From the NCBI GenBank assembly GCA_029582265.1, contig CM055828.1:11076942-11140941 (forward strand): a stretch of DNA of 64,000 nt, written 5' to 3'. The notes under the pieces are model-generated. The model was not told the origin of the DNA. It searched no databases and saw only the letters and a list, made by a program, of their open reading frames with translations. This DNA comes from Zoroaster sp. YZ-2022 (Eukaryota; Echinodermata; Asteroidea; Forcipulatida; Zoroasteridae). The translations under genes and the position numbers were made by a program. Shown piece by piece: positions 32,735-44,300 of the stretch; position 1 is the first letter of the stretch, and each line of letters opens with the position of its first letter.

Positions 32735-34975
32735 AAATCAATTTTTTGTATTGACAGTCAAGGTTAGGGAATTTAAGGAAACCAGTCAAATTAGAATAAA
32801 CTAATAAATATATTAATATTATATTAATATATTTAAACAAATTAATTAATGCATTCAAAAAACATATAAAACATTTTAGATCATTCTCCTGTTCTGATAC
32901 TTTGTAACACTCTAACAAAAAGAAAGACAGAAAACAAATACACAGCAAATATAAACAAAAAAGGATGAAAATTATGAGAAATTCACAAAGTAGATTGAAA
33001 CTAAGGCTTAAATATATTGACTGTTAAAAAACATTTTAAACAAGATCAATAAAAAACCTCAAATTCCTTCTACAACTTCACAAATAATAAATATATCACT
33101 AAGATGTAGCAAACCACATTAATGGATTACAATCTGATTTACATATTGAAAAATACTAAAATATACATGTAATATGGGCATGTAAAGTAATTTCATTTCA
33201 ACAAATTAAATTAACAAGAAAATAACAGTCACATAGGTTTTCACTACCTAAGATCGCCTCAAAATATCGCCACAATGAATTCAGACAGCAATTTTATAAA
33301 TGCTTTCGTTTCACCTTAGAAATTCCACTTTTCAGGTAAAGTAGAGTCCACTAAACACAGAAATGCGTGATTATAAGGAATCCTGGGATATTAGGGTCTA
33401 AAATTACATTTTTATGATAAACTTTGAAGAAAACCTAAGAAATGCATTATTTAATGACTTACTGCACCGATTTCAAATCTGAAAAGACCGCACGATACAG
33501 TCTGTTTATTTTCTATCCTTGACCTTTAAACCAAGTTAATAGACCATTTTACTGGTTTAAAGCTATTCCAAAATGACCTTTCAGAGCGGCATCCAGGTGA
33601 GCCATCGCAAAATGGCGACAAGTTCATAAGTTGTTGGCTTACAATGTTCCAAAAATCATCCAAGAAGACGCAGAAATAGTGTTTTTTGCGTGCAACCAGA
33701 GTAGGAAATGTTAATAGTGCGATTACGTTGACATTGCTATATGATCGTTGAATAACTTTATACGCTATTTTTCTTGTTGTCGTCTGCTTCAATCATTTCA
33801 GGTTTTTGACTGGATTTTGAGCACAGCTGTGGAATTGCCAACATATATTCCAAGAATTTGATCAACACGTAGGGAATAACGTAACAAACAATACTGAATA
33901 AATGGCACGTCAAATTTAGAGAAAAGAAATTTGAGTGATTGTATAGATTTCACCTAATTTTCAGCCCAATAAAATTAGTGAATAGTGTAAACACTTCTCG
34001 TAGAACTGTATTTGTATTTAGCGCCCTCCATCGATACCGATCGAATACGATAAGAGGGCCCAATTTTCAGATGCAAATTGCCAAGATCAGTGAATGCGGG
34101 GGGAGTGATTTTTCATGCTAGGGTAAATAAGTTTTTAAATTACCATTTCCCATTTTATTTAAACAAAGAAAAACATGTTTCTGGGAATTCAAATTACCCT
34201 TTTCGGGTCGTTCTAAACGGCGTCAAATTCTGAACCGCATTGCCTATAATCGGAAACTCACGAGGGAAGAGGCAGCACTGAATACATTAAAAGAAGATAA
34301 CAGCAAAAAAATCAAATCGAAACCATTGTATAACTTGACTGAATTGTGTCCTTCCAGGGCAGATTCACTAAAATGGGGTACACTGATTAAAAGGAGGTGC
34401 ACCCCTGGATCCACCAACGGTTCCTTCTCTTCTTGATCGTACTTACTGAGCGTTTTACTGAGAGAGAAGAGAATGAATGAAATTAAATGGTCGTCGATTA
34501 AACGATGTAGGCATATCGATATCGTCTTTCTATCGACTTTTATTTGACCGTCATTTTTGTTTTCATGAATTATGAATTTCCTTTTTAAAAAAAAACAAAT
34601 ACTTTGAAATCAAATATTTAAAAAATAATTATTTTGTCAGAAGTTTGGTTTAACAAAAGCCAACATTAATTTATGACGTACCCATCATGAACTATTTGTT
34701 TTCTTTCCTCAAGTAAAGTTCCGCGCAATGAAAAGAAAATTACCGGTAAAATAATGAAAAACACGTGCGACACATTATTTACTGAATTTTGTTGTGTTGT
34801 TGTTTTAGTTACTAACACGGGGGTGGGGGGGTGCTAATCACCCCCGCCTGCATCTTTCGAGCACGTACATATGCATCTAAATTCTTTAAACCATCTTTAC
34901 CATCTATTTCAAATGTTGGGGTCTTGTCTTCCCCAACCTTTCGCTTTGTACTTTACCAATGAATATACCCTTCGG
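32735..34975. other. Unassigned AT-rich sequence
   Basis: No recognised gene. The 88-codon minus-strand frame at 33526-33792 has no known motif. Confidence 0.4.
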
Positions 34976-34979
34976 TGAC

Positions 34980-35515
34980 CCTGATCCACCCTCAATCTCC
35001 GGGGCCTTGCTGCCCGGCCTCTCCCCATCTCCTTCCTCGGCCCCTTCAGCCAGCCCCTGCCCCTGGCTTCTCTCCTGTCTCCTTTCCCCGGCTCCAGCTT
35101 CCCCGCCCCATGTTTCCCGGCCCCATGCTTCCCGGCCCCAGCCTTCCCCCGCCCTTCCCTTCCCACCCTGGCCTCTTCCCCAGCCCCACCCCTGTCTCCT
35201 TCCCCGGCCCCTACCCCATCTCCTACCCCCGTCTCCCCATCCCCGTCCCTACCCCTGTCTCTTTCCTGGCCCCTACCCTGTCTCCTTTCCCGGCCCCTTC
35301 CGGTCCCTTTCCCAGCCTCCTTTCCCGCCCTCACCCCGTCCCCTATCCCGTCTCCTTCCCCGGCCCCAACTCGTCTCCTTCCCTGCCCCAATCCTCGTCT
35401 CCTCCCCAGCCCCAATCATCGTCTCCTTCCCCGGCCCTTCCCGGCCCCTATCCCCATCTCCTTCCCGGCTCCTATCACCCGTCCTCTTCCTTCCCCTTAC
35501 CCTGCCCCTTCACTC
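34980..35515. repeat. C/T-rich minisatellite
   Basis: Degenerate reiterations of TCTCCTTCCCCGGCCCC and variants over about 530 bases. The minus strand is G-rich, with many GGGG/GGG runs able to form quadruplexes. Long frames on both strands (Pro-Ser-rich or Gly-Arg-rich) are by-products of composition. Confidence 0.9.
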
Positions 35516-35556
35516 CCGGCTTTCAACATCATAAATACTTGTACAGTAATGTTTAC

Positions 35557-35655
35557 TTATGGGTTCCTCATCCGATCCATCAGTGCAGTCAACCCTTCCA
35601 TCACGAATGAATTCAATTTTAACACCCCCCCCAGCATAGGCGGGCATGACACAAC
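35557..35655 (-). CDS. Exon encoding an LDL-receptor class A-like half domain
   Basis: Minus strand: acceptor TTCTCCTTAG, 99 bases, donor GTAAAC, phase 1-1. The codons read CVMPAYAGGG, then FIRDGRVDCTDGSDEEP. CVMP and DCTDGSDE fit Cys3 and the acidic calcium-binding loop of an LDL-A repeat. Arg stands where Cys4 is expected (FIRDG for FICDG), and Cys6 is not in the exon. It has the same strand and phase as the exon at 29038-29127, so both may belong to one gene. Confidence 0.65.
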   Translation of the reverse strand, partial: VVSCPPMLGGVLKLNSFVMEGLTALMDRMRNP

Positions 35656-35699
35656 CTAAGGAGAATATAATTAATTTTGAAACAGTGACAAATACCATT

Positions 35700-36465
35700 A
35701 CAGAAACATCATTGCTTGATTACAAAATAACAACATAATTATTAAGTGTTACTTGATATGAAGTTGGATAAAGGTACCAATAGTACTAAAACAAAAATTA
35801 CTATAAGTTTTCCCGGGCCCAAATTTTAAAACTTGTTTGTTCATTTCGTTAAAGAACGTTCAAATGTATGCCTTTTACTGATCCGATTGAAGGGCAGTAT
35901 CTCGATAAACAGAGCATGGATCGAATGCTAGTTTTAGATTAACACAGTGACTACCATAATACCCCAGATGATAATGTCATATTGCCGTTGCTGCTACATA
36001 AATGAGCCAGTAATTTTCAGTCACTGTGTTCATCTTAAACTAGGACATCCATTCCATGCCCTGTTGAAAGTCTGCTCTGATTGTGACGATACTGCCTTTT
36101 AAATTATTATAGTATTATTACTTTTTTTAGAAATGTATTGTTGCATTCAAATTACTTTCAAGCAGTCATTTCGTCTCTGTCATTTACAACTGCGATTTCG
36201 TTCTATTTTGTATTTGAATGAAAAGTTTGAAATTCTCCGAAAAACCTATCAAAGAAACAGTGCATTAACATCTTTGACAAAATAATATTTAGAATAATTA
36301 TTTCATTTTAAGTCATGGACAACAAAATAAAATAAATCGGGTCATCTTAAGCTTTAGGGACAACCATATATAACAGCGATCTTGTCAGTAGAATTTACGT
36401 CAAAGCCATGCCTGGCTGGCCACAGGTAAGACAATTGTCTAGAATTGTGATCACCACATCATCTA
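35700..36465. other. Unassigned sequence
   Basis: No gene or repeat recognised. Confidence 0.4.
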
Positions 36466-36640
36466 TCCTCTACGGGCCTTGTGGCCCGTAAAGCTGCCGT
36501 GCCCTCTCCAGTTCATTCTGTCACTATAGCCACCCGCTTAGCTTCGTTCCATGACCGCCACCCTAGACTATTTCTTTCTTTTCAACTGTTCGCTCTCCAG
36601 GTTGTTTTAGGACGCCGGACTGTCCTTCTGCCCTATGGCT
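36466..36640 (-). pseudogene. LINE 3'-end remnant (C-terminal RT tail)
   Basis: A minus-strand frame reads RRTVRRPKTTWRANS, stop, KERNSLGWRSWNEAKRVA. A shifted frame continues DRMNWRGHGSFTGHKARRG and stops. RPKTTWRR...ER...GWRSWNE..AxDRxxWR is the usual end of one group of APE LINEs. It holds only the last 60 or so codons, as expected of a strongly 5'-truncated insertion. Confidence 0.7.
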
Positions 36641-39114
36641 CTCTGGCTCCATGAATGTGTGAGACTTAACATAATTCTAAATAGAAGTCTTCCTTCCCAC
36701 TTTTTTCTTATTTCGATGGAGAATAAAATGACAACATCATTGAGTACTCTCATACTGGGCCAACGGTCCTCTTACCAGGATATGGGGCTTATCAACAGGT
36801 GTTTTCGAGACGGCTCTCTCTCCCCAGTTTTTACTTAAAATAATTATAAAATCACGAAATTAATATTTCAGCGTTTATATAGCGCCATCTTTATTTACCC
36901 TGTTGAAAGGCTATACTTACGGGCACAATTGTTGTCGGTTTTAAATTGCATTTCGTTTCTGTGTGATAGAAACATAAATTGAAGAGAGTTAATACAAGAG
37001 ACGTGTGATCATGGCAACAAACAATATGTTAAAGCTAATTTAATGGAGGGACAACATTGATACTTACCAGATATTACAATTAATGAAGTATTATCTTACA
37101 CATTACTTTATGTAAAGCTGGTGAATCATCTTCGAAATTATTCTATTCATTATAGAGAAAACAACAACTGTTATGACAAATTTACAAAAACTTAATTTAA
37201 CTTTATTTGTTATTAATAATTTGGAAATTTCTTGTTTAAAGTGATACATGTATATACCTGGTTATTGGAAACAGACCAAATTTCCCATACACAAAGTATG
37301 GTGACTAATCGAGGCCGCATAAATATGACAAACGTTCATACCCCTATGTGAAAAAAAAAAGTCGTTTAAAACACTGTGAGCCTCGGAGGCAGAAACCATC
37401 TGATCCAGCATTTTTGGCTTCAATTGGGCATCGTTTAATAGCAAAAAATAAATAAATGAATGAATAAAAAATAAAAAATAAAAATACCGACGCGCGTGTC
37501 TGAGCCCTGAGGTGCGGGGGACCAAACAGGAGACTCTGTTTGACCTTTCCAAATTCCAATGTTGTACCGCCCCTTTAAAAAAAATCATTCAAGCTAATAA
37601 TACACTATTAATTAATCATCTAAAAGTTATAATACCGATAAGTGATAACCTGCACAATAAACCACTAAATAAAAATCAATTGGTGTAGGAACGGCATAGT
37701 ATATATATATATATGAATTTCATGATACTGACGGAGGAAGGCGTTTCAACTAAACAAGGTAACATGATATAAAGATAGATAACACAAAAAAAAAAAACAT
37801 CAACAACAACAAATAGAAAAGCAGACGGCATGCACAACGGAAGCACATGGACCATTCTTCGCGGCAACAAAGGTTTGTTGATTAAAAAAATCACATCATG
37901 ATGTAATTTTCGATACAAGGTTGTCACTATTTGAAGTCAAAGCAGTCCCCATGATTCTCCCTGAACCACATCCTCACCTAGCGATAGTTGAGAAACGAGC
38001 TGCCCAATATTGGTTCTCCCCTGAACCATAATCTCACTTCGCAACAGTTGAGATACGAGTTGCCCGGTAAAGTTCTTTTCAGAACCTGTACCTCAGCTTC
38101 GCGATAGTTGGGATAAACACATGATGTTACCGCAAACCGAAACGATATCAATACTCCACCATGCAAAACCTTATAATTTGCAAACAAATTGAATATTTTA
38201 AATGAGCAGACCCAACACCTGGTGGAGCTGGTTTATCCATGCAAAACCTCCCGAGTCGCGGACCATAATGATCCTTTTGATATGACGTCATCGGCAGAAA
38301 AATCAGTGAATTGAAGCAGACATAATAACAAAATGCTGAGTGTACGATGACGTAAACAAAATGTGCTACCGATGACGTAAACAAAATCGATTTTTAGGGT
38401 GGTGAAAACAGCGACAAAAACAGCGACAGAAAAATCACAATTTTCCAACTGATTATATAATTATTATGGAGAAACAAACACAATGGTGCTTGTTTCAACT
38501 CCTAAATCTATCATCCAATATTTCAGCAAGCCTTCAAGAGTAGAACGTTGATATCTGCAGCATGCACATTATGCCTACTTATTCATTGTATCCTTACAAA
38601 ATACTTATTCATTGTATTCCGCACAAAATAATGATGTAGTGACAGAACATAGATTAAAGCGCATGCAAAACATGACAGTATAATGGTTTACCCCTTATCC
38701 GCTCAGTGCACATCGTAGCCCTCAAGCAGTGAGTTTGCACCCAGTGTCTTGATCGATGATAGACACTTTTGCGTCGTTGAGCGTTGTGTTACAAATTATC
38801 TGCGTATGTTATAGTACTACACGCGTGTGTACTTCTACCAGCCAATGATCGCGGAGATATTCCGCGTGTACGCACTTCAAATGCAAAATACGCCAAACGC
38901 GACGCACTATCGCTGCCCTGCCTTTCGCCCACAGTGATCTAACAACATGTGCTCTCAATGACTCATGCACGGTGCGAATACAAGAAAATAAGCATTGATT
39001 ATAAGATACACACACACACACAATAATGTTGGTATATAGAATAAAGATACAACGGCAAAATACATGGTTTATTTATATGAAAATAATATTGTGATAAACC
39101 GTCATTTGATTTAC
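36641..39114. other. Unassigned sequence with small A/T repeats
   Basis: An (AT)n tract lies near 37700-37712. CCGACGCGCGTGTCTGAG at about 37486 nearly repeats CCGACACGCGGGTCTGAG at about 5493. CTTCGCGATAGTTG-type words recur three times between 37975 and 38115 (unit about 60 bases). No splice-supported gene was recognised. Confidence 0.4.
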
Positions 39115-39245
39115 TAGAGCCATTTTCTGATAAATCAAGACTTCTCGCCTTGTTTTGGGAGCGCAGGAGTCCTGTTTCTAGCAATTTTTTGATTAGTTCC
39201 ACCCGGCGTGGTCTTGAATCACCAGGTGCTCCTAACACTACGTCT
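39115..39245 (-). CDS. Candidate internal exon, unknown protein
   Basis: Minus strand: acceptor ATGTTTTTAG at 39246-39255, 131 bases, possible donor GTAAAT. One frame is fully open (RVELIKKLLETGLLRSQNKA, SLDLSENGS). The codon content looks protein-like, but no family is recognised. A resemblance of VELIKKLLETG to ankyrin helices is too short to use. Confidence 0.3.
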
Positions 39246-39734
39246 CTAAAAACATTCAATAATTGTCAGAAATATTACAATATATTTCAGCCCAAACTGA
39301 AAGACAAAGGCCCATATTTGACATGACAACGTTACAATTATTATTTGGGGGGCAGAGTTGAAATTCGTTGAATGTTATTGAATTTTATGTAGATATACAG
39401 TTTTTAGAAAAAATTCTTTTTCGAAACAATTTAAAAACACATAATTATTGTCGTTACAGTTAGATTTCGTACTGATAACATTTAAAACAAATGTTCATGA
39501 ATTTTAATCACGAGGGCGCTGTTTTTAGCACAGTAACTGGTCTATCAGTAATTGAAATCAAAACAAAACGCCAAACCGTGTCCAACAAAACAGTTGTTAC
39601 CTTGGGGCCAAAAAGTCTCCAGTTTCTAGTCATCGGTCGGTTTTCAAAATCGGTGCGGTGACGCGGTGATTTATTTTATTTTATTTTTTTTTGGGGGGGG
39701 GGGAACCAGGGTCCACCCAATGCAGGGAACACAC
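39246..39734. other. Unassigned sequence
   Basis: Nothing recognised. It ends in a T run and G run (39686-39702) next to the minisatellite. Confidence 0.4.
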
Positions 39735-40190
39735 GACAGGAGATCCGCTGCAGGGAGCACCACAGACAGGGGATCCGCCGGGCAGGAGAACCACAGACAG
39801 GGGATCCCCCGGGGCAGGGAGCACCACAGACAGGGGATCCTCCGGTCAGGGAGCACCACAGACGGGGATATCCCCCGGTGCAGGGAGCCCCACAGACGGG
39901 GATCCGCCTGTCAGGGGCACCACAGACAGGATATCCGCCGGTGCAGGAGCACCACAGACAGGAGATCCGCCGGTGCAGGGAACCCCACAGACAGGGGATC
40001 CCCCGGTGCATGCAGGACGAACCACAAGGGGGATCCGCAGGCAGGGAGCACCACAGACAGGATATCCGCCGGTGCAGGGAGCACCACGACAGGCGACCCG
40101 GCAGTTGCGTGAGCACCACAGACAGGGGATCCACCGGTGCAGGTAGCCCCAAAGACAGAGGATCCGCCGGTGGGGGAGCACCACAGCGGA
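39735..40190. repeat. 33-bp minisatellite, block 1, about 14 units
   Basis: Units carry CACCACAGACAGGGGATCC, then GCCGGTGCAGGGAG, 33 bases with small length changes. Eleven codons per unit keep frames open on both strands, producing spurious repeat proteins. Units differ at several positions, so the array is not freshly amplified. Confidence 0.95.
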
Positions 40191-40745
40191 GAGCTGGTCT
40201 CGACTGAAACAGGGTTCCTGGATAAGGAATACCACTTTTTATCCGGGTCAGAATTCTCGAGGCAACGGTCCGCTCCAGACTCACCTATGCACTACAGGCC
40301 TGCCTCCGACCGCGAAAGAGAACACCGGATCAATTTTAGGGTTGGCTTTCTCAGAAAGATGCCACCCGGCACGTCCGTCGAAACGCGCCTGCCAAAAACA
40401 CGAAGGATGCTGATGACACAGAGGGATTGGTCCTTTAAACAGCAACACCAAAGTACTTGAAATCGCGCGCACACACAGATTGCATCGTTCTGCAAAAAAC
40501 AACACTACAAGTTCATAGCGCACACCCCCCGCCGCCAAAATAATGAGTTCCAAAGATCCTTTTCTTTGGGAAACCCCCGAAAGGACAACAAGCGCACTGG
40601 GCGCTCTTGGCAAGAACGCCCAGATTGAACCTATGCAGCTTAGAAGAATTATGTTTAACAGAAATGATTTCAACAAGTGGCTGTACGAAAACATGGCCAT
40701 GGATCTCCGTACGTAAGACGTACACGTTGAGAAACCCAACGACGA
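40191..40745. other. Unique insert between two minisatellite blocks
   Basis: About 555 bases without the repeat separate block 1 from block 2. It is not AT-rich like the surroundings and holds the small frame at 40543-40716. Confidence 0.7.
40543..40716 (+). CDS. Small 57-codon frame, unknown protein
   Basis: ATG to TAA, reading MSSKDPFLWETPERTTSALG then QLRRIMFNRNDFNKWLYEN. The composition is more protein-like than the repeat frames nearby. I do not recognise it. It could be an exon of the gene-like insert or chance. Confidence 0.25.
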   Translation: MSSKDPFLWETPERTTSALGALGKNAQIEPMQLRRIMFNRNDFNKWLYENMAMDLRT

Positions 40746-41065
40746 CGACGACAGACAGGATCCGCCGGTGAAGGACAAACCACAAAAGGAATCCGCCGGT
40801 GCAGGGGGCACGACAGACAGGATATCCACTGGGAGGGAGCAACAGACAGGATATCCGCGGTCAGGGAGCACCACAGACAGGATCCGGGCAGGGAGGCACA
40901 GACAGGATATCCGCTGCAGGGGCACCACAGACAGGGATCGCTGCGGGAGCACCACAGACAGGGATTCTGGTGCAGGACGAACCACAGACGGTCCGCCGGG
41001 CAGGGGGCACCACAGACAGGGGTATCCGCGGCAGGGAGCACCACAGACAGGATCCGCCGGGCTGA
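40746..41065. repeat. 33-bp minisatellite, block 2, about 10 units
   Basis: The same unit as block 1, but many copies lack two to five bases compared with the consensus (for example ATCGCTGCGGGAGC). This irregular loss resembles the read-error pattern that dominates from 41345 onwards. Confidence 0.9.
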
Positions 41066-41321
41066 TGTCCAAAAGGGCACTGCCGGTCAGGATTTACAGG
41101 GCGCGCAGAGCAGACATTCACAAGACAGAACAGAATGAGAGACATCCAGATCATCGAAACGCAAACCAGTGAGGGAAAGTCTGACACATGCTAAGTGTAC
41201 GACGACATGATCCAAGTCCTCAGCTTAAGACATTGAGCGCAGTACAAGGACAAGGACTGGAAAGAAGTTCTCTTGGGTTGACATTGTAGTCTAATAAGTT
41301 TAAGTATATAGTTTCAAGTGA

Positions 41322-41327
41322 AATAAA
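41322..41327 (+). promoter_or_regulatory. Possible polyadenylation signal AATAAA
   Basis: AATAAA followed by ACTTTTTTTGTTGTGG, a usual arrangement of a cleavage region. It could end a transcript through the minisatellite insert or mark an LTR end. Confidence 0.3.
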
Positions 41328-44300
41328 GAACTTTTTTTGTTGTGGATGGATCGTCGATTCTGAATCCCCAAAATGGGGGAAAGGGAAAATAAATGGAAAA
41401 CTTTCCCCGGGAAAAACCCTGGCCCAAAAAATTTGTTTCTTTTTAAATTTTTTTTTTTGGAAATGGGGGATTCCAAAGGAGAATAGGGGTTTTAAGGGAA
41501 GGGGGGCTTCGGGGTTTCTAAAAAACCCGGGGAACCGCTGGTAGGTTTGCCAAACTAGGGACTCAGACTTCGCCCTAAATTAAAACCCTTTGAAGGTCCA
41601 AAACCCCACCAATTTATAAAAAAAGACGGGGTTTCGGGGGGCTGTTTTCCCCCGCGGGAAAAACGTCGAAGCCAAATGCCTATTTTTTTTTTAATTTAAA
41701 AAAAAATTTAATTTTTTTAAATTTAACCAAAGGAAAATTCCATTTGGAAAGGGGAAAACAAATAAAATTTAAAACCTTTTGTTCCGGGAAGTTATTTTGT
41801 TGTTTCTAATTGGCAATTTAAATTTTATTTGTTTTTTTTCTTTTTCCACGGACAAAAAGGGAACCCTTTGGTTAAAGCCCCCCAATTAAAAGGGCATAAC
41901 CCGGGAAACTTAATAGAAAATTTAATTTTCGGTTTAAAAAGGGAATTTTTAAAATGTGAAATTTTTGAATAAATTGGGTTTTCACGTTTCCATAAAAAAT
42001 AAAAAAAAAACAAAAGGATTTTTTTTTTGGTTTTAGAAAGGGGAAAGGTATCAAAAACCCAAAAAATTTCCAAACTTAAAAAAAAAATAGAAAAAGGTAA
42101 TTTTTAAATGGAAAGGTTTTGGGTTTTTTTGGTTTTCAAAAAACAATTTTTTCCCAAAGGTTTTTTCCTTTTAAAGGCCAAAATTAAAAAAATTTTGGGA
42201 AAACCCAAAATTTTCTTTTTTTTCTAAACAATTTTAATTAAGTATTAATTTTTGGGTTTTTTAAAAAATTGGGGGGGTTACCCCCATTAAATGGGTTTTT
42301 AAAAAAGTTTAAATTTGTTTTTTGAAACCTTTTATTTTTTTTAAAAAACAAAAAAACTGCATTTTTCCTTGCTTAAAAAGGAAACACCATTTAAAAAAAC
42401 TTTAAAAGGGGTTATTTGGGGGGGAATATTTTAAAGCTTAGGGGACTAAAAAGTTTTTTCAAACCAACAAATTTTTTTTTCCTTCCCTTCAAAAAAATTT
42501 TAATTTTATCTGATCATCTTCCCCAAACCTCTGGAATTTTCAAAAACGGACGCCCTCCACAAAAAAAGGAGAGTTTTAAAAACCCTATTTTTAAAGCTTT
42601 TAACCCTCTCAAAGGAAAAAAAACACAAAAAACCCAATTTTTTTAAAATGACACCCCAAACCCAGAAAAAGCTTTTTTGGCAAAGGGCCAAAACCCTTTT
42701 TTTTTAAATTTTATTTTAATTAAATAAGCTTTAAAATTTTGGATAATTTTAACGTTCCGGGCCCTTTGTTTTAAAAATTATTTTTTTTTCTTTAATAAAA
42801 AAAAAATTTCATGTTAATGTTTGTTTTATTGTTTTTTGGGTTTGGGTTTTTTTAAAAAATTTTTAATGTTTAAAGGGGTTTTGCTATTACCCAACCGGGA
42901 CAATTGAACCCCAAATAAAACTCTTTAAAAAAACCCAAACTCTGGGCCCAAAGAAAACCCCAAAGGGGTTTAAAAATTTTTTTTTTCCCCCAAATAAGGG
43001 GGGAATTTGAAAAAACGGTCTTGACATCATTTTGGTGTTTAAACCCGGGAAAAGGCCTTAATTTTTAATTTAAAACCCCTTTGGGTTGGGTTTTACTTTT
43101 CCGGGTTTAAAGTTTTTTCCCCCAGATCTTCGGCATAACTTTCCAAAAAACCCCCTTTTTGAAGGGGTTAGGGTAGGGAACCCAAATTTTATTTGTTGGA
43201 AAAAGCGGGGTTCGGGGTCAGGGGAGGGCCCCTTCCCCGCCCTTCCCCCTGGTTTGCGCATGGGAACGCCCAAAATCCCCTTTTCCCTTTTATTTCAATT
43301 AACCAAAAAAAAATATTTTTAATTAATTAAATGGCTTTTAAAATTTAAAATTTCCTACAAAAAAAAAAGCCCTTTTTTCCCAAGTCCTTATAATTTTTTC
43401 CCTATTTTTGGCAAAAAAAGTTACCCCCCCCGTTTTTTTAAATTTTATTTCCCGTAAAATTTGTTCCCAAAAAAAAATTTGTTAATTTTTGGGAAAATTA
43501 AAATTAAAATTTATTTTAGGGTGAAAACATTTTGGGAAATTTTTTTCCAAAAATTTGTTTAAAATTTTGTTTTAATTTTTTCCTTTTTTTCCCAGTTTTA
43601 ATGAGGGAAACACCAAAAAAATTAAAATTAAAAGAACCCAAAAGGGAAAAATTTAAACCAAATTTTAATCAAATTAAAACAAATAAAAGGAAAAATTTTA
43701 TTGTTGATTGTTTTGTAATGGTGAACTTTTTTTTAACATATGGAAAGGTAAATTTTTTTTTTTTTTGGAAGAAAGATGATTTTTGGTTTCCATTTTAGTT
43801 GATTTCTCTTAAATTAAAGGGCCCTTTAATATTTTTATTATAAAAAATTATGATTTTTTTAAAATGCCAACAATAATTTCTATTGTTTCTATGGAAGGGG
43901 AAATTTCCCATCAAATTAAAAGGGAGTTCTAACCTATTATGTTGTTTCTAAGAATTTTATTGAGGGTTAGCCCTTCGGGGTTTAAAATAGGTTTAATTGG
44001 GTTTATTTGTTTGTTTTGTACGGTTTTTGGGTTTTTTGTTTTGAAAAAATTAAAAAACCCCGTCACGTACACATTGGTTGAAGGCCAGTGCAGGAGGGCC
44101 CGGGGGGAGGGATCCCAAAAAAAGGGGTGGTTGCCCTAAAAAGGGGTGGTACTCCCCCCCTTTTTAAAGCTTCCCTGGGAGACTAAAATATGTTGTTAAA
44201 AAAGGGACTAATATTTTTGTTTTCTTTCTAAAAAACACGATTTGGAGAATTTTATACATCAGATCATAAACTTTCCCAAACCATCTAGCCCCCCTTTTCA

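Noticed and set aside
34909..35610. Gly/Arg-rich and Pro/Ser-rich proteins of about 170-210 residues
   Set aside because: Compositional by-products of the C/T-rich minisatellite on both strands and in several frames.
39115..39245. Ankyrin-repeat exon
   Set aside because: Only VELIKKLLETG resembles an ankyrin helix; there is no TPLH-type signature or second repeat.
39735..41065. CRISPR-like array
   Set aside because: Repeats are contiguous with no unique spacers, and the genome is eukaryotic.
39671..41187. Several 100-260 codon frames on both strands
   Set aside because: They read through the 33-bp minisatellite, whose unit is 11 codons long. Opposite strands are open at once and no domain is present.
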